In this document: in pieces, positions 37,201-50,137 of the stretch
Numbering within the stretch: the stretch's first letter is position 1
Layout of the letters: each line of letters begins with the position of its first letter
Source: Myrica gale
Lineage: Eukaryota > Streptophyta > Magnoliopsida > Fagales > Myricaceae
Direction of reading: 5' to 3'
Assembly (NCBI GenBank): GCA_963930655.1
Contig: OZ005621.1
Location: forward strand, 12,821,001-12,885,000
DNA: 64,000 bases
Program-made: the position numbers and the translations under genes
The notes under the pieces: model-generated
Databases searched by the model: none
The model's input: only the letters and a program-made list of their open reading frames with translations
What the model was told of the DNA's origin: nothing

Positions 37201-39427
37201 GCAACAGAAAAAAAATCCTCCAAATGAATTTATTTTACTTAGACAAATTAATGATGAAGAAAATGTAGCAAATAGATCAATTGTATTGTTATAGAACAAA
37301 ATATACGTGCAAAATAGTTAAATTTTATTATTTTTCAAATTCGTTACCTGACTGATTAAGAAAACGACGTAAATAGATCAATGGATAAGATATGGACCAA
37401 TAAATAAGTTAAAAATCGGCCAAATTAATTAGTTTTAATAGTTAAAACCTTAATGACGAAGAAAAGGAAGCAAACATATATATGGAAGAGTTTTAGAGCA
37501 ACAGATAACTAAAAACTCCTCCGAATGAATTTTGTTGAGAACTTAGATACCTTAAGGAAGAATAAAATGAAGCAAATATACTAATGGAAGAGTTAGAACC
37601 CAAAATATTAATGGAAAGTAGGCCACCAAAAGTAGCTTGAAAACTAGAACAAAATCGTCCAATTTAATTAATTTGAAAATTAGATTCCTTAATGATTAAG
37701 AAAATGACGTAATGAGATCAATGGATAAGATATAGACATTAGATAAGTAAAAAATCTTCCAATTTAATTCGTTTGAAAATTTAATACCTCAATGACGAAG
37801 AAAATGAAGCAAATGAATCGCAGGATTAGTTTTGGAACAATAGATAAATTAAAAAGTATTTAAATTAGTTTGTTTCAAAGTCAGATACCTTAATGATGAG
37901 GAAAATGAAGCAAATATACTAATGGAACTGTTAGAGACCAAAATACTAATGCAAAGTTGGCCAGCTTAACTAGCTTGAAAAATAGATTCCCAAATGATTA
38001 AGAAAATGTTGCAAATAGAATAATGGAAGAGTTATAGACCAAAATATAAATGTAAAATAGTCCATATTAATTAGTTTTAAAACGAGATACCTAAACAATT
38101 AAGAAAATGACGTAAAATGACCAATGGACACGATATAGACCAATAAATATGTTCAAAATTGTCCAAATTAATTAGTTTAAAATTTGAAACCTTAATGACG
38201 AACAAAATGAAGCAAATATATATATGGAAGAGATTTAGAGCAACAGAAAAAAAATCCTCCAAATGAATTTATTTTACTTAGACAAATTAATGATGAAGAA
38301 AATGTAGCAAATAGATCAATTGTATTGTTATAGAACAAAATATACGTGCAAAATAGTTAAATTTTATTATTTTTCAAATTCGTTACCTGACTGATTAAGA
38401 AAACGACGTAAATAGATCAATGGATAAGATATGGACCAATAAATAAGTTAAAAATCGGCCAAATTAATTAGTTTTAATAGTTAAAACCTTAATGACGAAG
38501 AAAAGGAAGCAAACATATATATGGAAGAGTTTTAGAGCAACAGATAACTAAAAACTCCTCCGAATGAATTTTGTTGAGAACTTAGATACCTTAAGGAAGA
38601 ATAAAATGAAGCAAATATACTAATGGAAGAGTTAGAACCCAAAATATTAATGGAAAGTAGGCCACCAAAAGTAGCTTGAAAACTAGAACAAAATCGTCCA
38701 ATTTAATTAATTTGAAAATTAGATTCCTTAATGATTAAGAAAATGACGTAATGAGATCAATGGATAAGATATAGACATTAGATAAGTAAAAAATCTTCCA
38801 ATTTAATTCGTTTGAAAATTTAATACCTCAATGACGAAGAAAATGAAGCAAATGAATCGCAGGATTAGTTTTGGAACAATAGATAAATTAAAAAGTATTT
38901 AAATTAGTTTGTTTCAAAGTCAGATACCTTAATGATGAGGAAAATGAAGCAAATATACTAATGGAACTGTTAGAGACCAAAATACTAATGCAAAGTTGGC
39001 CAACTTAACTAGCTTGAAAAATAGATTCCCAAATGATTAAGAAAATGTTGCAAATAGAATAATGGAAGAGTTATAGACCAAAATATAAATGTAAAATAGT
39101 CCATATTAATTAGTTTTAAAACGAGATACCTAAACAATTAAGAAAATGACGTAAAATGACCAATGGACACGATATAGACCAATAAATATGTTCAAAATTG
39201 TCCAAATTAATTAGTTTAAAATTTGAAACCTTAATGACGAACAAAATGAAGCAAATATATATATGGAAGAGATTTAGAGCAACAGAAAAAAATCCTCCAA
39301 ATGAATATATTTTACTTAGACAAATTAATGATGAAGAAAATGTAGCAAATAGATCAATTGTATTGTTATAGAACAAAATATACGTGCAAAATAGTTAAAT
39401 TTTATTATTTTTCAAATTCGTTACCTG
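34236..39427 (+). repeat. Block E: HOR units 34-38
   Basis: Units start at 34236, 35273, 36313, 37351 and 38390. All begin ACTGATTAAG rather than AATGATTAAG and have AATAAATAAGTTAAAAATC in M1 and AATGACGTAAAATG in M8. Private differences are few: GTTATGAG (35) and AATGAATGAGATATAG (35, 36) in M4, GCAAAAATAGATC with 3 extra bp in M10 of unit 35, and GAATTTTGTTGAG in M2 of 37 and 38. No super-repeat is evident; adjacent units look like recent serial copies. Confidence 0.92.
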
Positions 39428-40467
39428 ACTGATTAAGAAAACGACGTAAATAGATCAATGGATAAGATATGGACCAATAAATAAGTTAAAAATCGGCCAA
39501 ATTAATTAGTTTTAATAGTTAAAACCTTAATGACGAAGAAAAGGAAGCAAGCATATATATGGAAGAGTTTTAGAGCAACAGATAACTAAAAACTCGTCTG
39601 AATGAATTTGTTGAGAACTTAGATACCTTAAGGAAGAATAAAATGAAGCAAATATACTAATGGAAGAGTAAGAACCCAAAATATTAATGGAAAGTAGGCC
39701 ACCTAAAGTAACTTGAAAATTAGAACAAAATCGTCCAATTTAATTAATTTGAAAATTAGATTCCTCAATGATTAGGAAAATGACGTAATGAGATCAATGG
39801 ATAAGATATAGACATTAGATAAGTTAAAAATCTTCCAAATTAATTCGTTTGAAAATTTGATACCTCAATGACGAAGAAAATGAAGGAAATGAATCGTTGG
39901 ATGAGTTTTGGAACAATAGATAAATCAAAAAGTATTCAAATTAGTTTGTTTCAAAGTCAGATACCTTAATGATGAAGAAAATGAAGCAAATATACTAATG
40001 GAACTGTTAGAGACCAAAATACTAATGCAAAGTTGGCCAACTTAACTAGCTTGAAAAATAGATTCCCAAATGATTAAGAAAATGCAGCAAATAGAGTAGT
40101 GGAAGAGTTATAGACCAAATATAAATGTAAAATACTCCATGTTAATTAGTTTTAAAACGAGATACCTAAACAATTAAGAAAATGACGTAAATAGACCAAT
40201 GGACACGATATAGACCAATAAATATGATAAAAATCGTTCAAATTAATTAGTTTAAAATTTGAAACCTTAATGACGAACAAAATGAAGCAAATATTTATAT
40301 GGAAGAGTTTTAGAGCAATAGAAAAAAAAATCCTCCAAATTAATTTAATTTTTAATTAGACAAATTAATGATGAAAAAAATGTATCAAATAGATTAATTG
40401 TATTGATATAGAACAAAATATACGTGCAAAATAGTTCAATTTCATTAGTTTTCAAATTCGATACCTG
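39428..40467 (+). repeat. Unit 39: E/F hybrid HOR
   Basis: M1 and the first half of M2 are E-like (ACTGATTAAG, AATAAATAAG, AGCATATATATGG). From about 39595 the unit is F/G-like (CTCGTCTGAATG, ACCTAAAGTAAC, AATGCAGCAAATAGAGTAG, TTGATATAGAAC). The switch lies at about 39552-39595 in M2, at nearly the same HOR phase as the A/B switch in unit 11. Confidence 0.85.
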
Positions 40468-43400
40468 AATGATTAAGAAAACGACGTAAATAGATCAACG
40501 GATAAGATATAGACCAATAAATATGTTAAAAATCGGCCAAATTAATTAGTTTTAAAAGTTAAATCCTTAATGACGAAGAAAAGGATGCAAATATAAATAT
40601 GGAAGAGTTTTAGAGCAACAGATAACTAAAAACTCGTCCGAATGAATTTGTTGAGAACTTAGATACCTAAAGGAAGAATAAAATGAAGCAAATATACTAA
40701 TGGAAGAGTTAGAACCCAAAATATTAATGGAAAGTAGGCCACCTAAAGTAGCTTGAAAATTAGAACTAAATCGTCCAATTTAATTAATTTGAAAATTAGA
40801 TTCCTCAATGATTAGGAAAATGACGTAATGAGATCAATGGATAAGATATAGACATTAGATAAGTTAAAAATCTTCCAAATTAATTCGTTTGAAAATTTGA
40901 TACCTCAATGACGAAGAAAATGAAGGAAATGAATCGTTGGATGAGTTTTGGAACAATAGATAAATCAAAAAGTATTCAAATTAGTTTGTTTCAAAGTCAG
41001 ATACCTTAATGATGAAGAAAATGAAGCAAATATACTAATGGAACTGTTAGAGACCAAAATACTAATGCAAAGTTGGCCAACTTAACTAGCTTGAAAAATA
41101 GATTCCCAAATGATTAAGAAAATGCAGCAAATAGAGTAGTGGAAGAGTTATAGACCAAATATAAATGTAAAATACTCCATGTTAATTAGTTTTAAAACGA
41201 GATACCTAAACAATTAAGAAAATGACGTAAATAGACCAATGGACACGATATAGACCAATAAATATGATAAAAATCGTTCAAATTAATTAGTTTAAAATTT
41301 GAAACCTTAATGACGAACAAAATGAAGCAAATATATATATGGAAGAGTTTTAGAGCAATAGAAAAAAAAATCCTCCAAATTAATTTAATTTTTAATTAGA
41401 CAAATTAATGATGAAAAAAATGTATCAAATAGATTAATTGTATTGATATAGAACAAAATATACGTGCAAAATAGTTCAATTTCATTAGTTTTCAAATTCG
41501 ATACCTGAAAGATTAAGAAAACGACGTAAATAGATCAACGGATAAGATATAGACCAATAAATATGTTAAAAATCGGCCAAATTAATTAGTTTTAAAAGTT
41601 AAATCCTTAATGACGAAGAAAAGGATGCAAATATAAATATGGAAGAGTTTTAGAGCAACAGATAACTAAAAACTCGGCCGAATGAATTTGTTTAGAACTT
41701 AGATACCTAAAGGAAGAATAAAATGAAGCAAATATACTAATGGAAGAGTTAGAACCCAAAATATTAATGGAAAGTAGGCCACCTAAAGTAGCTTGAAAAT
41801 TAGAACTAAATCGTCCAATTTAATTAATTTGAAAATTAGATTCCTCAATGATTAGGAAAATGACGTAATGAGATCAATGGATAAGATATAGACATTAGAT
41901 AAGTTAAAAATCTTCCAAATTAATTCGTTTGAAAATTTGATACCTCAATGACGAAGAAAATGAAGGAAATGAATCGTTGGATGAGTTTTGGAACAATAGA
42001 TAAATCAAAAAGTATTCAAATTAGTTTGTTTCAAAGTCAGATACCTTAATGATGAATAAAATGAAGCAAATATACTAATGGAACTGTTAGAGACCAAAAT
42101 ACTAATGCAAAGTTGGCCAACTTAACTAGCTTGAAAAATAGATTCCCAAATGATTAAGAAAATGCAGCAAATAGAGTAGTGGAAGAGTTATAGACCAAAT
42201 ATAAATGTAAAATACTCCATGTTAATTAGTTTTAAAACGAGATACCTAAACAATTAAGAAAATGACGTAAATAGACCAATGGACACGATATAGACCAATA
42301 AATATGATAAAAATCGTTCAAATTAATTAGTTTAAAATTTGAAACCTTAATGACGAACAAAATGAAGCAAATATATATATGGAAGAGTTTTAGAGCAATA
42401 GAAAAAAAAATCCTCCAAATTAATTTAATTTTTAATTAGACAAATTAATGATGAAAAAAATGTATCAAATAGATTAATTGTATTGATATAGAACAAAATA
42501 TACGTGCAAAATAGTTCAATTTCATTAGTTTTCAAATTCGATACCTGAAAGATTAAGAAAACGACGTAAATAGATCAACGGATAAGATATAGACCAATAA
42601 ATATGTTAAAAATCGGCCAAATTAATTAGTTTTAAAAGTTAAATCCTTAATGACGAAGAAAAGGATGCAAATATAAATATGGAAGAGTTTTAGAGCAACA
42701 GATAACTAAAAACTCGGCCGAATGAATTTGTTTAGAACTTAGATACCTAAAGGAAGAATAAAATGAAGCAAATATACTAATGGAAGAGTTAGAACCCAAA
42801 ATATTAATGGAAAGTAGGCCACCTAAAGTAGCTTGAAAATTAGAACTAAATCGTCCAATTTAATTAATTTGAAAATTAGATTCCTCAATGATTAGGAAAA
42901 TGACGTAATGAGATCAATGGATAAGATATAGACATTAGATAAGTTAAAAATCTTCCAAATTAATTCGTTTGAAAATTTGATACCTCAATGACGAAGAAAA
43001 TGAAGGAAATGAATCGTTGGATGAGTTTTGGAACAATAGATAAATCAAAAAGTATTCAAATTAGTTTGTTTCAAAGTCAGATACCTTAATGATGAATAAA
43101 ATGAAGCAAATATACTAATGGAACTGTTAGAGACCAAAATACTAATGCAAAGTTGGCCAACTTAACTAGCTTGAAAAATAGATTCCCAAATGATTAAGAA
43201 AATGCAGCAAATAGAGTAGTGGAAGAGTTATAGACCAAATATAAATGTAAAATACTCCATGTTAATTAGTTTTAAAACGAGATACCTAAACAATTAAGAA
43301 AATGACGTAAATAGACCAATGGACACGATATAGACCAATAAATATGATAAAAATCGTTCAAATTAATTAGTTTAAAATTTGAAACCTTAATGACGAACAA

Positions 43401-46400
43401 AATGAAGCAAATATATATATGGAAGAGTTTTAGAGCAATAGAAAAAAAAATCCTCCAAATTAATTTAATTTTTAATTAGACAAATTAATGATGAAAAAAA
43501 TGTATCAAATAGATTAATTGTATTGATATAGAACAAAATATACGTGCAAAATAGTTCAATTTCATTAGTTTTCAAATTCGATACCTGAAAGATTAAGAAA
43601 ACGACGTAAATAGATCAACGGATAAGATATAGACCAATAAATATGTTAAAAATCGGCCAAATTAATTAGTTTTAAAAGTTAAATCCTTAATGACGAAGAA
43701 AAGGATGCAAATATAAATATGGAAGAGTTTTAGAGCAACAGATAACTAAAAACTCGTCCGAATGAATTTGTTGAGAACTTAGATACCTAAAGGAAGAATA
43801 AAATGAAGCAAATATACTAATGGAAGAGTTAGAACCCAAAATATTAATGGAAAGTAGGCCACCTAAAGTAGCTTGAAAATTAGAACTAAATCGTCCAATT
43901 TAATTAATTTGAAAATTAGATTCCTCAATGATTAGGAAAATGACGTAATGAGATCAATGGATAAGATATAGACATTAGATAAGTTAAAAATCTTCCAAAT
44001 TAATTCGTTTGAAAATTTGATACCTCAATGACGAAGAAAATGAAGGAAATGAATCGTTGGATGAGTTTTGGAACAATAGATAAATCAAAAAGTATTCAAA
44101 TTAGTTTGTTTCAAAGTCAGATACCTTAATGATGAAGAAAATGAAGCAAATATACTAATGGAACTGTTAGAGACCAAAATACTAATGCAAAGTTGGCCAA
44201 CTTAACTAGCTTGAAAAATAGATTCCCAAATGATTAAGAAAATGCAGCAAATAGAGTAGTGGAAGAGTTATAGACCAAATATAAATGTAAAATACTCCAT
44301 GTTAATTAGTTTTAAAACGAGATACCTAAACAATTAAGAAAATGACGTAAATAGACCAATGGACACGATATAGACCAATAAATATGATAAAAATCGTTCA
44401 AATTAATTAGTTTAAAATTTGAAACCTTAATGACGAACAAAATGAAGCAAATATATATATGGAAGAGTTTTAGAGCAATAGAAAAAAAAATCCTCCAAAT
44501 TAATTTAATTTTTAATTAGACAAATTAATGATGAAAAAAATGTATCAAATAGATTAATTGTATTGATATAGAACAAAATATACGTGCAAAATAGTTCAAT
44601 TTCATTAGTTTTCAAATTCGATACCTGAAAGATTAAGAAAACGACGTAAATAGATCAACGGATAAGATATAGACCAATAAATATGTTAAAAATCGGCCAA
44701 ATTAATTAGTTTTAAAAGTTAAATCCTTAATGACGAAGAAAAGGATGCAAATATAAATATGGAAGAGTTTTAGAGCAACAGATAACTAAAAACTCGGCCG
44801 AATGAATTTGTTGAGAACTTAGATACCTAAAGGAAGAATAAAATGAAGCAAATATACTAATGGAAGAGTTAGAACCCAAAATATTAATGGAAAGTAGGCC
44901 ACCTAAAGTAGCTTGAAAATTAGAACTAAATCGTCCAATTTAATTAATTTGAAAATTAGATTCCTCAATGATTAGGAAAATGACGTAATGAGATCAATGG
45001 ATAAGATATAGACATTAGATAAGTTAAAAATCTTCCAAATTAATTCGTTTGAAAATTTGATACCTCAATGACGAAGAAAATGAAGGAAATGAATCGTTGG
45101 ATGAGTTTTGGAACAATAGATAAATCAAAAAGTATTCAAATTAGTTTGTTTCAAAGTCAGATACCTTAATGATGAAGAAAATGAAGCAAATATACTAATG
45201 GAACTGTTAGAGACCAAAATACTAATGCAAAGTTGGCCAACTTAACTAGCTTGAAAAATAGATTCCCAAATGATTAAGAAAATGCAGCAAATAGAGTAGT
45301 GGAAGAGTTATAGACCAAATATAAATGTAAAATACTCCATGTTAATTAGTTTTAAAACGAGATACCTAAACAATTAAGAAAATGACGTAAATAGACCAAT
45401 GGACACGATATAGACCAATAAATATGATAAAAATCGTTCAAATTAATTAGTTTAAAATTTGAAACCTTAATGACGAACAAAATGAAGCAAATATATATAT
45501 GGAAGAGTTTTAGAGCAATAGAAAAAAAAATCCTCCAAATTAATTTAATTTTTAATTAGACAAATTAATGATGAAAAAAATGTATCAAATAGATTAATTG
45601 TATTGATATAGAACAAAATATACGTGCAAAATAGTTCAATTTCATTAGTTTTCAAATTCGATACCTGAAAGATTAAGAAAACGACGTAAATAGATCAACG
45701 GATAAGATATAGACCAATAAATATGTTAAAAATCGGCCAAATTAATTAGTTTTAAAAGTTAAATCCTTAATGACGAAGAAAAGGATGCAAATATAAATAT
45801 GGAAGAGTTTTAGAGCAACAGATAACTAAAAACTCGTCCGAATGAATTTGTTGAGAACTTAGATACCTAAAGGAAGAATAAAATGAAGCAAATATACTAA
45901 TGGAAGAGTTAGAACCCAAAATATTAATGGAAAGTAGGCCACCTAAAGTAGCTTGAAAATTAGAACTAAATCGTCCAATTTAATTAATTTGAAAATTAGA
46001 TTCCTCAATGATTAGGAAAATGACGTAATGAGATCAATGGATAAGATATAGACATTAGATAAGTTAAAAATCTTCCAAATTAATTCGTTTGAAAATTTGA
46101 TACCTCAATGACGAAGAAAATGAAGGAAATGAATCGTTGGATGAGTTTTGGAACAATAGATAAATCAAAAAGTATTCAAATTAGTTTGTTTCAAAGTCAG
46201 ATACCTTAATGATGAAGAAAATGAAGCAAATATACTAATGGAACTGTTAGAGACCAAAATACTAATGCAAAGTTGGCCAACTTAACTAGCTTGAAAAATA
46301 GATTCCCAAATGATTAAGAAAATGCAGCAAATAGAGTAGTGGAAGAGTTATAGACCAAATATAAATGTAAAATACTCCATGTTAATTAGTTTTAAAACGA

Positions 46401-47747
46401 GATACCTAAACAATTAAGAAAATGACGTAAATAGACCAATGGACACGATATAGACCAATAAATATGACAAAAATCGTTCAAATTAATTAGTTTAAAATTT
46501 GAAACCTTAATGACGAACAAAATGAAGCAAATATATATATGGAAGAGTTTTAGAGCAATAGAAAAAAAAATCCTCCAAATTAATTTAATTTTTAATTAGA
46601 CAAATTAATGATGAAAAAAATGTATCAAATAGATTAATTGTATTGATATAGAACAAAATATACGTGCAAAATAGTTCAATTTCATTAGTTTTCAAATTCG
46701 ATACCTGAAAGATTAAGAAAACGACGTAAATAGATCAACGGATAAGATATAGACCAATAAATATGTTAAAAATCGGCCAAATTAATTAGTTTTAAAAGTT
46801 AAATCCTTAATGACGAAGAAAAGGATGCAAATATAAATATGGAAGAGTTTTAGAGCAACAGATAACTAAAAACTCGTCCGAATGAATTTGTTGAGAACTT
46901 AGATACCTAAAGGAAGAATAAAATGAAGCAAATATACTAATGGAAGAGTTAGAACCCAAAATATTAATGGAAAGTAGGCCACCTAAAGTAGCTTGAAAAT
47001 TAGAACTAAATCGTCCAATTTAATTAATTTGAAAATTAGATTCCTCAATGATTAGGAAAATGACGTAATGAGATCAATGGATAAGATATAGACATTAGAT
47101 AAGTTAAAAATCTTCCAAATTAATTCGTTTGAAAATTTGATACCTCAATGACGAAGAAAATGAAGGAAATGAATCGTTGGATGAGTTTTGGAACAATAGA
47201 TAAATCAAAAAGTATTCAAATTAGTTTGTTTCAAAGTCAGATACCTTAATGATGAAGAAAATGAAGCAAATATACTAATGGAACTGTTAGAGACCAAAAT
47301 ACTAATGCAAAGTTGGCCAACTTAACTAGCTTGAAAAATAGATTCCCAAATGATTAAGAAAATGCAGCAAATAGAGTAGTGGAAGAGTTATAGACCAAAT
47401 ATAAATGTAAAATACTCCATGTTAATTAGTTTTAAAACGAGATACCTAAACAATTAAGAAAATGACGTAAATAGACCAATGGACACGATATAGACCAATA
47501 AATATGATAAAAATCGTTCAAATTAATTAGTTTAAAATTTGAAACCTTAATGACGAAAAAAATGAAGCAAATATATATATGGAAGAGTTTTAGAGCAATA
47601 GAAAAAAAAATCCTCCAAATTAATTTAATTTTTAATTAGACAAATTAATGATGAAAAAAATGTATCAAATAGATTAATTGTATTGATATAGAACAAAATA
47701 TACGTGCAAAATAGTTCAATTTCATTAGTTTTCAAATTCGATACCTG
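40468..47747 (+). repeat. Block F: seven 1,040-bp HOR units (40-46)
   Basis: Units start at 40468, 41508, 42548, 43588, 44628, 45668 and 46708; every one is exactly 1,040 bp. They share GAGTAGTGG and the 1-bp-shorter GACCAAATATAAATG in M7, AATACTCCATG, ATGATAAAAATCGTTC in M8, and GATGAAAAAAATGTATC in M10. Observed differences are a handful: CTCGGCCG in 41, 42 and 44, GTTTAGAAC in 41-42, GATGAATAAAATG in 41-42, ATGACAAAAATC in 45, GACGAAAAAAATG in 46. This is the most homogeneous part of the window. Confidence 0.95.
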
Positions 47748-48749
47748 AATGATTAAGAAAACGACGTAAATAGATCAACGGATAAGATATAGACCAATAA
47801 ATATGTTAAAAATCGGCCAAATTAATTAGTTTTAAAAGTTAAATCCTTAATGACGAAGAAAAGGATGCAAATATAAATATGGAAGAGTTTTAGAGCAACA
47901 GATAACTAAAAACTCGTCCGAATGAATTTGTTGAGAACTTAGATACCTAAAGGAAGAATAAAATGAAGCAAATATACTAATGGAAGAGTTAGAACCCAAA
48001 ATATTAATGGAAAGTAGGCCACCTAAAGTAGCTTGAAAATTAGAACTAAATCGTCCAATTTAATTAATTTGAAAATTAGATTCCTCAATGATTAGGAAAA
48101 TGACGTAATGAGATCAATGGATAAGATATAGACATTAGATAAGTTAAAAATCTTCCAAATTAATTCGTTTGAAAATTTGATACCTCAATGACGAAGAAAA
48201 TGAAGGAAATGAATCGTTGGATGAGTTTTGGAACAATAGATAAATTAAAAACTAGCTTGAAAATGAAGCAAATATACTAATGGAACTGTTAGAGACCAAA
48301 AAACTAATGCAAAGTTGGCCAACTTAACTAGCTTGAAAAATAGATTCCCAAATGATTAAGAAAATGCACCAAATAGAGTAATGGAAGAGTTATAGACCAA
48401 AATATAAATGTAAAATAGTCCATGTTAATTAGTTTTAAAACGAGATACCTAAACAATTAAGAAAATGACGTAAATAGACCAATGGACACGATATAGACAA
48501 ATAAATATTATAAAAATCGTCCAAATTAAATAGTTTAAAATTTGAAACCTTAATGACGAACAAAATGAAGCAAATATATATATGGAAGAGTTTTAGAGCA
48601 ATAGAAAAAAAATCCTCCAAATTAATTTAATTTTTACTCAGACAAGTTAATGATGAAGAAAATGTAGCAAATAGATTAATTGTATTAATATAGAACAAAA
48701 TATACGTGCAAAATAGTTCAATTTCATTAGTTTTCAAATTCGATACCTG
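47748..48749 (+). repeat. Unit 47: 1,002-bp HOR with complex M5/M6 deletion
   Basis: M1-M5 follow block F. After GATAAATTAAAA, 12 bp (ACTAGCTTGAAA, 48251-48262) follow that match the 3' end of M6, then the sequence resumes at the 5' part of M6 (ATGAAGCAAATATAC). The net loss is 38 bp. The inserted piece coming from downstream in the same monomer suggests template switching rather than a simple crossover. Confidence 0.85.
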
Positions 48750-49443
48750 AATGATTAAGAAAACGACGTAAATAGATCAACGGATAAGATATAGACCAAT
48801 AAATATGTTAAAAATCGGCCAAATTAATTAGTTTTAAAAGTTAAATCCTTAATGACGAAGAAAAGGATGCAAATATAAATATGGAAGAGTTTTAGATAAC
48901 TAAATACTCGTCAGAATGAATTTGTTGAGAACTTAGATACCTTAAGGAAGAATAAAATGAAGCAAATATACTAATGGAACTGTTAGAGACCAAAAAACTA
49001 ATGCAAAGTTGGCCAACTTAACTAGCTTGAAAAATAGATTCCCAAATGATTAAGAAAATGCACCAAATAGAGTAATGGAAGAGTTATAGACCAAAATATA
49101 AATGTAAAATAGTCCATGTTAATTAGTTTTAAAACGAGATACCTAAACAATTAAGAAAATGACGTAAACAGACCAATGGACACGATATAGACCAATAAAT
49201 ATTATAAAAATCGTCCAAATTAATTAGTTTAAAATTTGAAACCTTAATGACGAACAAAATGAAGCAAATATATATATGGAAGAGTTTTAGAGCAATAGAA
49301 AAAAAATCCTCCAAATTAATTTAATTTTTACTCAGACAAATTAATGATGAAGAAAATGTAGCAAATAGATTAATTGTATTGATATAGAACAAAATATACG
49401 TGCAAAATAGTTCAATTTCATTAGTTTTCAAATTCGATACCTG
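48750..49443 (+). repeat. Unit 48: 694-bp, seven-monomer HOR
   Basis: M2 runs into the start of M3 (AAGGAAGAATAAAATGAAGC) and then, through the shared segment at about 48956-48979, into M6 (GGAACTGTTAGAGACC). The rest of M3, M4, M5 and the first part of M6 (338 bp) are missing, and M2 has the 8-bp deletion, which together explain 694 bp. The order is alpha, beta, gamma, gamma, alpha, beta, gamma. Confidence 0.9.
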
Positions 49444-50137
49444 AATGATTAAGAAAACGACGTAAATAGATCAACGGATAAGATATAGACCAATAAATAT
49501 GTTAAAAATCGGCCAAATTAATTAGTTTTAAAAGTTAAATCCTTAATGACGAAGAAAAGGATGCAAATATAAATATGGAAGAGTTTTAGATAACTAAATA
49601 CTCGTCAGAATGAATTTGTTGAGAACTTAGATACCTTAAGGAAGAATAAAATGAAGCAAATATACTAATGGAACTGTTAGAGACCAAAAAACTAATGCAA
49701 AGTTGGCCAACTTAACTAGCTTGAAAAATAGATTCCCAAATGATTAAGAAAATGCACCAAATAGAGTAATGGAAGAGTTATAGACCAAAATATAAATGTA
49801 AAATAGTCCATGTTAATTAGTTTTAAAACGAGATACGTAAACAATTAAGAAAATGACGTAAATAGACCAATGGACACGATATAGACCAATAAATATGATA
49901 AAAATCGTCCAAATTAATTAGTTTAAAATTTGAAACCTTAATGACGAACAAAATGAAGCAAATATATATATGTAAGAGTTTTAGAGCAATAGAAAAAAAA
50001 TCCTCCAAATTAATTTAATTTTTACTCAGACAAATTAATGATGAAGAAAATGTAGCAAATAGATTAATTGTATTGATATAGAACAAAAAATACGTGCAAA
50101 ATAGTTCAATTTCATTAGTTTTCAAATTCGATACCTG
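49444..50137 (+). repeat. Unit 49: 694-bp, seven-monomer HOR
   Basis: Same M3/M6 fusion as unit 48 and the same length, so it is a tandem copy of it. It differs by GAGATACGTAAAC in M7/M8, ATATGTAAGAG in M9 and GAACAAAAAATACG in M10. Confidence 0.9.

Noticed and set aside
48750..50137. Independent second satellite with a 694-bp period
   Set aside because: Both units align fully to M1, M2, an M3/M6 fusion and M7-M10 of the main HOR, so they are deletion derivatives.
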